Assembly: GCA_023253575.1 (NCBI GenBank)
Contig: JALRGB010000022.1
Coordinates: forward strand, 1 to 5,132
Direction of reading: 5' to 3'
Source of the DNA: Verrucomicrobiales bacterium
GTDB lineage: Bacteria; Verrucomicrobiota; Verrucomicrobiia; Verrucomicrobiales; V1-33
DNA: 5,132 nucleotides
Position numbers and translations under genes: made by a program. The notes beneath the pieces are model-generated. The model had not been told where the DNA came from. It did no database searches and saw only the letters and a list, made by a program, of their open reading frames with translations. Shown here one piece after another: positions 1 to 5,132 of this stretch. Position 1 is the stretch's first letter, and every line of letters starts with the position of its first letter.

Positions 1-203
1 GGGAGTGGTGCTGGGACTGGCAGGGAACCTATGCTCCCGGTGCACAGACCGATCCCAAGGGGAATGCTTCGGGCACGCACAAGGTGTTCTGCGGCGGTTC
101 TTGGCTCGATTTCGCGGACTTCTGCCGCGTCTCGTACCGCTACGCATTCTTACCGTCCGACTGGTACTATAATGTGGGCTTTCGCCCGGTTCGAGGACTT
201 TAG
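1..203 (+). CDS. FGE-sulfatase (SUMF1-type) domain protein, C-terminal end, 5' truncated by the window edge
   Basis: The frame beginning at base 3 is open from the left edge to a TAG at 201-203 and gives 66 residues with no start codon needed, so this is the tail of a longer gene. The peptide has the signature of the formylglycine-generating-enzyme/SUMF1 family: an EWCWDW block at residues 1-6, a DPKG turn at 17-20, the family core GGSW at 31-34, the CRVSYR segment at 51-56 and the terminal GFRPVRG at 59-65. Family members include true sulfatase-maturing enzymes as well as many proteins that use the same C-type-lectin-like fold for other oxidations or for binding. True FGE has two active-site cysteines after GGS(Y/W). 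Here the first position is Asp (residue 36) and only the second is Cys (residue 41), and the usual Arg before GGSW is Cys. A classical FGE activity is therefore doubtful. The family call is firm; the substrate is unknown. The neighbouring polyphosphate genes are probably a separate transcription unit. Confidence 0.88.
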   Translation, partial: EWCWDWQGTYAPGAQTDPKGNASGTHKVFCGGSWLDFADFCRVSYRYAFLPSDWYYNVGFRPVRGL

Positions 204-250
204 CCTCCATGGATTGGAATGGCGTGGTGGTGAGGTGGTGTTCAAGAGCG

Positions 251-271
251 GCCGACGAGACGTCGGCGTTT
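251..271 (+). terminator. Probable intrinsic terminator after the FGE-like gene
   Basis: A perfect 7-bp inverted repeat (GCCGACG, loop AGA, CGTCGGC) spans 251-267 and is followed by GTTT. It lies 47 nt after the stop of the FGE-like gene and before the promoter candidate at 304-331, as expected for the end of that transcript. The T tract is short, so termination may be weak or Rho-assisted. Confidence 0.5.
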
Positions 272-303
272 CCGAGGGGTGGTCCGGAAAGTGGGGGTGC
301 TGT

Positions 304-331
304 TTGATTGGGGAGTGGATCGGGGTATATT
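304..331 (+). promoter_or_regulatory. Candidate sigma70 promoter for the ppx-like/ppk1 operon
   Basis: TTGATT (304-309, 4 of 6 matches to the -35 consensus) and TATATT (326-331, 5 of 6 matches to the -10 consensus) are separated by 16 bp. Transcription would begin near 337-339, leaving a leader of about 130 nt before the ATG at 466. The position, after the hairpin and before the operon, fits. The assignment is by eye only, and no operator or Pho-box-like direct repeat was recognised next to it. Confidence 0.45.
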
Positions 332-465
332 GAGCGGAGTGGGCCGTGAATGTCACAATTCGTTGCTTGCTTCATCGGGGCGGTTCGTCGGATAGGGGAA
401 GGCCGCCGGGATCGTTCCACCATCGTGGCCGGTCGCTGGCTGTCCTTTTGTTCTCGAAATCCCCC
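332..465 (+). other. Presumed 5' leader of the ppx-like gene
   Basis: This stretch remains in frame with the downstream gene from a GTG at 346, which has a GGAG six bases upstream (336-339). The 40 residues it would encode are Arg/Ser/Gly-rich, use uncommon codons such as AGG and GGA, and precede the point where Ppx-family proteins normally begin. The predicted transcription start also falls at or inside that GGAG. It is read here as untranslated leader. Only a weak stem (CCAC/GTGG, 417-428) was seen, and no recognisable riboswitch. Confidence 0.4.
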
Positions 466-2070
466 ATGCTGAAAGCCACTGCCCACTCGCACGAGTTGTT
501 GCCGCCCCACGCGGTGGCGACTGGTCCGCAGGCCGTCATCCACCTTGGCTCCAATGCTATTTCCCTGCTGATTGGAGAGGAGGGGCCGGGCGGTATCCTG
601 CGTCCGCTGGAGCTGCTCAGCCAGCCGGTGCCCCTAGCACAGGAAGTTTTCCGTCACGGGCTGGTGGGAGGGGAGGCTATGGGGCGAGCCATCGAGGCCC
701 TGCATTCTCATCGGGAGGCCATGCGGGACTATGGCATCACTGGTCCGCCCAAGCGGATTGTGGCCACCAACATCTTGCTGGAGGCTCAAAATCAAGATCT
801 GCTGCTCAATCGCATCGCCGTGGCCTTCGGCTGGCATGCGGAATTGCTCGATGACGGCGAGATGACGCGCCTCATTTATCTGGCTACCCGCCGCGTGCTC
901 GACCGCCAGAAATCGCTGGCCTCCATGGGGACGCTGGTCAGCCACATTGGCCCGGGAAATACCCGCATGCTGTACTTTGATGACGGGGGGATTGAGGACT
1001 ATCATCGGTATCCGCTCGGCATTGAGCGGACGCGTGAGCAGGTGGAGGCTAACCGGGGAGACCTGAGCGTGAGTGCGCGCATGATCGGTCAGACCGCGCG
1101 CAGTTTGTTTGATCAAATTGGTTATGATTTTCCCAAGGATCAAGTCACTCAGCTTGTGGTATTGGGTCATGAAATTCAGTCGCTGGCCCGGTTGCTGGGT
1201 GGGCGGGGTGGGCGCGCGCGGGTGGTGCCAGTGAAAAAGCTGGCCGCCTTGGCGGCTGAGATTGAGGAGCAGGGAGTCGAGCGCTTAGCGCGGCGGCTGC
1301 AGCTTGATTTTCGCACGGCGGACTTGTTGTTATACACATTGGAGCTGCATCTCGGGTTGGCGGAGGAATTCCGACTGGAATCGGTTATTGTTCCTGACGA
1401 GGAGTTTGAGGAGGCGTTGTTGGCGGGGCTTGTTTCGCCGGCGGCGAGTGTGGACAACTTCCGGCCGCAGATTGCCCGCATTGCCTTGAATCTGGGTCGA
1501 AAATTCAAGATCGACACAGCGCATGCCCAGCAGGTGGCCCGTTTGTGTGCCACCCTTTTTGAGCAGTTGCAGGATCTGCATGCGTTGGGGCGCCGGGAGT
1601 CGCTTATTTTGACGGCGGCGGCGTTGCTGCATGAGTCCGGGCACCTGATTGGTTCGCGTGACCACCACCTGCACTCGCTGTACATCATGCGGAACAACGA
1701 GATCTTCGGGCTCGACCAGCAAGATACCTTGGTTGCCGCCCTCGTTGCCCGCTACCATCGGGGGGCAGTTCCATCGATTGAACATGCTGATTATCTGCAG
1801 CTTGATCGCGAGCAGCGCCTCGTTGTTTCCAAGCTGGCCGCGTTGTTGCGGGTGGCTGACTCGTTAGACCGCGGGCGTGGCCTGCGCGTCGGGATCCGCC
1901 GGACCCGGGAGGAAACCGATCGCCTCATCATCGAGCTGGAGGGGGTCAAAGACACCAGCGCCGTCCAGCTTGCCCTTAACCGGAAAGCCGGCCTTTTCAC
2001 CAGTGTATTCGGTCTCGACATCGTGGTCGAAGTCGCCACCGGCCTGCCCGTTTCCTCATCCCATGCCTAA
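466..2070 (+). CDS. Ppx/GppA-family protein with degenerate phosphatase motifs and an HD-like C-terminal domain
   Basis: The protein has 534 residues from the ATG at 466, close to E. coli exopolyphosphatase (513). Ppx/GppA enzymes remove phosphate from polyphosphate or pppGpp using an actin-like two-lobed domain followed by an HD-like domain. The fold is recognisable: IHLGSNAISLLIG (25-37) is the phosphate-1 loop, a GEMTRLIY block lies at 131-138, SHIGPGNTR (159-167) is the phosphate-2 loop, and an HD-like region covers about 345-534. That region has HAQQVARL (H353), LHESGH (H389-E390), HHLHS (400-404), RYHR (H431) and LRVADSLDR (D465). By eye alignment to E. coli Ppx, several expected N-terminal residues differ: Asp of DLGSN is His26, catalytic Glu121 is Met133, and DIGGGSTE is HIGPGNTR. 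Catalysis is therefore uncertain. ATG 466 is preferred because the domain begins just after it; GTG 346 is the alternative (574 residues). The gene overlaps ppk1 by 8 nt, which supports a role in polyphosphate metabolism or its control. Confidence 0.87.
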   Translation: MLKATAHSHELLPPHAVATGPQAVIHLGSNAISLLIGEEGPGGILRPLELLSQPVPLAQEVFRHGLVGGEAMGRAIEALHSHREAMRDYGITGPPKRIVATNILLEAQNQDLLLNRIAVAFGWHAELLDDGEMTRLIYLATRRVLDRQKSLASMGTLVSHIGPGNTRMLYFDDGGIEDYHRYPLGIERTREQVEANRGDLSVSARMIGQTARSLFDQIGYDFPKDQVTQLVVLGHEIQSLARLLGGRGGRARVVPVKKLAALAAEIEEQGVERLARRLQLDFRTADLLLYTLELHLGLAEEFRLESVIVPDEEFEEALLAGLVSPAASVDNFRPQIARIALNLGRKFKIDTAHAQQVARLCATLFEQLQDLHALGRRESLILTAAALLHESGHLIGSRDHHLHSLYIMRNNEIFGLDQQDTLVAALVARYHRGAVPSIEHADYLQLDREQRLVVSKLAALLRVADSLDRGRGLRVGIRRTREETDRLIIELEGVKDTSAVQLALNRKAGLFTSVFGLDIVVEVATGLPVSSSHA

Positions 2071-4171
2071 CCAGTCCCATTTTTTTAATCGCGAACAGAG
2101 CTGGCTTGAATTTAACAGCCGGGTGCTGGCCGAGGCCGTGCGGGGGGATGTCCCACTGCTGGAACGCCTGAAATTCCTCGCCATCACAGCGGCTAATCTG
2201 GACGAATTTTTCATGGTCCGGGTGGGTGGATTGTCAGCGCTCGTACGGGCCCGGCAGCGTGAGAAAGACCCGACTGGATTGACGGCGCCGCAGCAGTTGC
2301 GGCGCATCCGGCGTCGGGTGGAGACGCTCATCAAGGCGCAGTCGGACTTGTTGTTGGGCCAGTTGTGGCCCGAGCTGCGGGCCTGCGGCATGAGCCAGCT
2401 TCGTCTGAGCGAGCTCAGTGCGGCGCAGATGCGCGCTGTGGAGGAGTATTTCACGGAGATGATTTTCCCGGTATTGACGCCGGTGGCGGTGGATTTGGAG
2501 GAGTCGGCGCGCCCGCAGTTGCCGGGTTTGCGGCTGGCAGTGGCCTGCCAAGTAGCGGCCTCTGGGGAGCCGGTTCGGCATGCGGTGGTGGTGTTGCCGG
2601 GCAGTTTGCCGCGGTTTATTCCGTTATCGGACTTGCCTGATGAGGGATGGGCTTGTGTGGCGCTTGAAGAGGTGGTGATGCATTTTCTAGGAGTTTTTTT
2701 CCCGGGTGAGGAGGTGCGGGCCAGCGGGTTGTTCCGGCTGACTCGCAACGGCGACATTCCGGTGCATGACGACGATGTGTTGGATTTGGCGCAGGAGATG
2801 GAGGAGATGATTGAGGCGCGGCAGGAAGGCGACACGGTGCGGCTGGAAGTGCCGGCGGGGCTGGCGCCGGGCCTGCTCAAGTTTCTGCGCACGTTGACGG
2901 GGGCTGGGAGCGAGACCATTTACCTTGTGAATGGTCCGCTGGATCTTGGGGCCTACATGGCATGGACGCGGGTGCCAGGATTTGAGCATTTGCTTCCGGA
3001 GAGCTGGACGCCGCAGCCTCCGGCGGGAGTTGATCCGGCCCGCAGTGTGTTTGAGACTCTTGACGAGGGCGACCTGTTGCTGCATCACCCATACGAGTCA
3101 TTCGATCCGGTTGTGCGCCTCGTGCAGGAGGCTGCTGACGATGCCAATGTATTGGCCATCAAGCAATTCCTGTACAGAACGGGTTCGCGCAGCAAAATTG
3201 TTACAGCCCTGATTCACGCCGCAGAAAAAGGGAAAGCGGTCACAGTACTGGTCGAGCTAAAGGCGCGTTTTGACGAAGAACGGAATCTTGAGCGCGCCGA
3301 AGAATTGCGGGCCGCTGGCGCGCAAATCATCTATGGAGTACGAGGGCTCAAGTCTCACGCCAAAGTGTGTCTGGTCATCCGCCAGAAAAACGGACGAGTC
3401 CAGCGCTATGCACATTTCGGGAGCGGCAACTACAACGAAGCCACAGCCCGGCTGTATACGGACATCAGCTACCTCACCGCTCGTCAGGATTTGTGTGCAG
3501 ATGTGTCCGCATTTTTTAATGCGGTCACGGCCCGGACTCGGCATTTGCGGCTAACCCGGCTGGCCGCAGCGCCGCTCACGCTGCGTGATCAATTGACGGA
3601 TTTGATCAATGCGGAAGCCGCGCGCGCGGCCGAGGGGTTTCCTGCCCGCATTCAGCTGCGCATCAATAATGTGCAGGATCCGGCGCTGATCGAGGCTCTC
3701 TACAAGGCGTCCCAGGCAGGGGTCGAGATCAGGCTCAACGTGCGCGGCGTCTGTTGCCTGCGTCCCGGCGTGCCGGGCCTGAGTGAAGGCATTCGCGTCA
3801 TCAGTATCGTCGACCGCTTTCTTGAGCACTCCCGGATCCTTTACGTGCACAATGGAGGATCCCCCCGCCTCTTCATCTCCAGCGCCGACTGGATGACACG
3901 GAATCTGGATAAACGCATCGAATTGCTCGTGCCCATCGATGACAAGGCGGCCAAGGCGCGATTGATTAGCATTCTCAAGATCGCCTTCAAGGACACGACC
4001 AATGCCTGGGAATTAAAACCAGATGGTTCGTACACCCGCCTCAAGGCAGACAGTAAAAAAGAAATCATGCGGTCCCAAGAATTTTTCTACCGGGAGGCGC
4101 GCCGCCGGGCTCCCCGGCGCGGCGCTGACATTACAGCCGGGTTCGAGCCGCACCGCCCGGCCGAATCGTGA
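2063..4171 (+). CDS. ppk1: Polyphosphate kinase 1
   Basis: The 702-residue protein (E. coli 688) reversibly transfers the gamma phosphate of ATP onto a growing polyphosphate chain. The N domain opens with REQSWLEFNSRVLAEA (10-25) and the LDEFF block, including N45, the counterpart of E. coli N45 at the ATP site. An H domain (roughly 105-315) follows, then the two phospholipase-D-like catalytic domains C1 and C2. C1 holds IKQFLYRTGS with R372, VELKARFDE with R402, GLKSHAK with H432 (the expected autophosphorylated histidine) and YAHFGSGNYNE with H451. These match E. coli R375, R405, H435 and H454 with a constant offset of three. All key residues are present and the frame is uninterrupted, so an active enzyme is expected, probably cytosolic or membrane-associated as in other bacteria. 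The ATG at 2063 is chosen because homology begins there; the frame is open back to 1877 inside the upstream gene, but that part is not PPK1-like. No clear Shine-Dalgarno precedes it, so it is probably translated by coupling with the upstream gene. Confidence 0.97.
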   Translation: MPNQSHFFNREQSWLEFNSRVLAEAVRGDVPLLERLKFLAITAANLDEFFMVRVGGLSALVRARQREKDPTGLTAPQQLRRIRRRVETLIKAQSDLLLGQLWPELRACGMSQLRLSELSAAQMRAVEEYFTEMIFPVLTPVAVDLEESARPQLPGLRLAVACQVAASGEPVRHAVVVLPGSLPRFIPLSDLPDEGWACVALEEVVMHFLGVFFPGEEVRASGLFRLTRNGDIPVHDDDVLDLAQEMEEMIEARQEGDTVRLEVPAGLAPGLLKFLRTLTGAGSETIYLVNGPLDLGAYMAWTRVPGFEHLLPESWTPQPPAGVDPARSVFETLDEGDLLLHHPYESFDPVVRLVQEAADDANVLAIKQFLYRTGSRSKIVTALIHAAEKGKAVTVLVELKARFDEERNLERAEELRAAGAQIIYGVRGLKSHAKVCLVIRQKNGRVQRYAHFGSGNYNEATARLYTDISYLTARQDLCADVSAFFNAVTARTRHLRLTRLAAAPLTLRDQLTDLINAEAARAAEGFPARIQLRINNVQDPALIEALYKASQAGVEIRLNVRGVCCLRPGVPGLSEGIRVISIVDRFLEHSRILYVHNGGSPRLFISSADWMTRNLDKRIELLVPIDDKAAKARLISILKIAFKDTTNAWELKPDGSYTRLKADSKKEIMRSQEFFYREARRRAPRRGADITAGFEPHRPAES

Positions 4172-4219
4172 CTACGGGCCGCGATGCGGTGCCGCGGGGG
4201 AGATACATGGTCTCGGGCT

Positions 4220-4239
4220 GGCCGCCGCGATCGGCGGCC
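4220..4239. terminator. GC hairpin between convergent genes, possible bidirectional terminator
   Basis: An 8-bp perfect stem (GGCCGCCG / CGGCGGCC) with a CGAT loop sits in the 82-bp space between the ends of ppk1 (48 nt upstream) and the minus-strand LTD gene (14 nt from its stop). Neither side has a run of Ts in the transcribed sense, so it is not a classic intrinsic terminator. A role in blocking read-through or protecting 3' ends of both mRNAs is inferred from position. Confidence 0.45.
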
Positions 4240-4243
4240 GTCC

Positions 4244-4256
4244 TGACCGGGGGTCA
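4244..4256. other. Small inverted repeat covering the stop codon of the LTD gene
   Basis: TGACC, loop GGG, GGTCA forms a 5-bp stem whose right arm contains the TGA stop of the minus-strand gene (4254-4256). It lies next to the larger hairpin at 4220-4239. It may add to the 3'-end structure, but such a short stem in GC-rich DNA could be chance. Confidence 0.25.
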
Positions 4257-5132
4257 GTCGAGCTGTTTGATGCGGTAAAACCGGGCTGGTGCCGTGTCGA
4301 CTGGGTCGATAGCGGTGGTGGCTGGCCCGGTGGCGACGATGTCTGGGCCGGTGGCGGTCCAAGCTGTGTCTGTGAGCGAGTTTTTGGATTCGATGCGGTA
4401 GGTGCGACCGGGGATTGATTTCCAGCTGAGGGTGACCATGCCATTGGCGATGGAAACTTCGGCTTGGAGCGGAGTTCCTGCGGCCAGCGAGTTGGGGGCG
4501 CCGGGAGTAGGAGTGGGCATCGGGTGCACGGCGGTGGTGTTGCCGTCGGCGAAGAGGCCTGCGCTGACTCCGGGAGTTTGCGGCCCGAAGTGAAGCGTGT
4601 GCTGAGCGGTACCGACGGAATTATAGAGGCCGATCGACTCGCCGGCGGCATTGAGTTGAAAAGCGGCATGGAGGTTGGAACCGGGCAAGTTTTGTTCAAT
4701 CTCGTTGTCCGCCCAGACGAGCAAAAACCCTCGGGGCGCGATGGAGGTGCCGGGGGGGATGGACCATTTTGATGGGGAGGCTAGATCATCGGTCAGGGTG
4801 AATCCGCCGAGATCGACGGGACTGGCATTTGGATTGTAGAGTTCGATCCAGTCTTCAAACTGGCCGTCGGCGGGATCGGTGATACCGCCGGTTCCAGTGT
4901 TGGCGGCCATCCATTCGTTGATGACGACTGGCAGTGGGGCTCCGGGTCCAGTGTTGGTGACGGTGATGGTGTCGAGGGCGGAGGGAAGTGGAGATCCATG
5001 GCGGTCGACTCCCTGCACGGTGAGTGCGGTGACTCCGGTGGCGAGGGGCACGGCGACCGACCATGCGGTGCGGCTCGTCCAGGTGACCGGGAGGGTGACC
5101 CCGTTGATTTGAAGCGTGTGTACTGAGAGGTT
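4254..5132 (-). CDS. Lamin-tail-domain (LTD) secreted protein, C-terminal part, 5' truncated by the window edge
   Basis: The minus-strand frame is open from the right edge to a TGA at 4254-4256 and gives 292 residues. A GTG at 5049-5051 is only an internal codon, because family-like sequence continues before it. Residues 1-60 (VHTLQINGVTLPVTWTS, then a DTITVTNTG end) resemble the Ig-like segment found before LTDs in large bacterial surface proteins, including CotH-kinase-containing ones. The LTD covers about 68-178: VVINEWMAAN, FEDWIELYNP, VDLGGFTLTDD, the KWSIPPGT/RGFLLVWAD strands and GESIGLYNS. A PTPTPGAPN linker (206-214) leads to a C-terminal module (about 224-292) with the WKSIPGRTYRIE and FYRIKQLD blocks common in secreted proteins of Verrucomicrobiota. 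LTDs are beta-sandwich binding or anchoring modules, so an extracellular role is inferred. No catalytic domain, signal peptide or PEP-CTERM/LPXTG anchor is visible; the first two would lie in the missing N-terminal part. The domain call is strong; the overall function is unknown. Confidence 0.87.
   Translation of the reverse strand, partial: NLSVHTLQINGVTLPVTWTSRTAWSVAVPLATGVTALTVQGVDRHGSPLPSALDTITVTNTGPGAPLPVVINEWMAANTGTGGITDPADGQFEDWIELYNPNASPVDLGGFTLTDDLASPSKWSIPPGTSIAPRGFLLVWADNEIEQNLPGSNLHAAFQLNAAGESIGLYNSVGTAQHTLHFGPQTPGVSAGLFADGNTTAVHPMPTPTPGAPNSLAAGTPLQAEVSIANGMVTLSWKSIPGRTYRIESKNSLTDTAWTATGPDIVATGPATTAIDPVDTAPARFYRIKQLD

Noticed and set aside
31..333. Plus-strand 100-codon frame over the left edge
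   Set aside because: It overlaps the FGE-like tail in another frame, and its product is compositionally random; the FGE frame has clear family motifs.
1877..2062. Upstream extension of the ppk1 frame
   Set aside because: It lies within the coding sequence of the Ppx-like gene, has no PPK1 similarity, and family homology starts just after the ATG at 2063.
2080..2086. Run of seven Ts just after the Ppx-like stop, considered as a terminator or slippage site
   Set aside because: No stem precedes it, and it encodes part of the normal PPK1 start (His-Phe-Phe-Asn). The reading frame continues correctly without slippage.
2694..2700. Second run of seven Ts in ppk1, considered as a frameshift or sequencing error
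   Set aside because: The PPK1 frame is intact on both sides of it, so no frameshift is needed.
2056..2919. Long minus-strand open frame (287 codons) opposite ppk1
   Set aside because: The product is Ser/Arg/Thr-rich without recognisable motifs and lies entirely opposite a clear PPK1. In GC-rich coding DNA such antisense frames are common by-products.
4023..4418. Plus-strand frame of 131 codons running across the end of ppk1 into the LTD gene
   Set aside because: It overlaps two well-supported genes in other frames and is Gly/Arg/Ala-rich with no motif.
5049..5051. GTG as the start of the minus-strand LTD gene
   Set aside because: The frame stays open to the window edge, and the 27 preceding residues continue the Ig-like segment, so the true start is outside the window.

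Overview
The window is GC-rich bacterial DNA with three distinguishable parts. No rRNA, tRNA, CRISPR array or insertion sequence was seen. A member of the Verrucomicrobiota, or another PVC-group bacterium, is the best guess. This is an inference from three things: an FGE-sulfatase-type domain and a lamin-tail-domain secreted protein on either side of a ppx-like/ppk1 pair, the weak or absent Shine-Dalgarno sequences, and the typical C-terminal module of the secreted protein. No marker gene proves it.

Left edge (1-465). The last 66 codons of a formylglycine-generating-enzyme-like (FGE-sulfatase/SUMF1) protein read in from the left and stop at 203. The 262 bp gap that follows holds a hairpin with a short T tract (251-271), probably a terminator. 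It also holds a good sigma70-type promoter candidate (304-331) reading toward the next gene, then a leader of roughly 130 nt.

Centre (466-4171). This is a two-gene polyphosphate operon on the plus strand. The first gene encodes a Ppx/GppA-type protein whose HD-like C-terminal domain looks well kept, while the nucleotide- and phosphate-handling motifs of its actin-like N-terminal half are altered one after another. It may be a regulator or sensor rather than an exopolyphosphatase. The second gene is a full-length, apparently active polyphosphate kinase (ppk1). It carries both catalytic histidines (H432, H451) and the equivalents of E. coli N45, R375 and R405. Its ATG lies inside the end of the first gene (8 nt overlap), so the two are probably translationally coupled. 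The simplest model is that PPK1 makes polyphosphate from ATP while its partner degrades, senses or regulates it.

Right edge (4172-5132). After an 82 bp convergent intergenic stretch with a strong GC hairpin, a minus-strand gene enters from the right edge. Only its C-terminal 292 residues are present: the end of an Ig-like segment, a lamin-tail domain (LTD), a Pro/Thr linker and a C-terminal beta-rich module. It is probably a large secreted or cell-surface protein, unrelated in function to the polyphosphate genes.

The most interesting item is the apparently degenerate Ppx domain coupled to an intact PPK1. The rest looks like ordinary chromosomal content.
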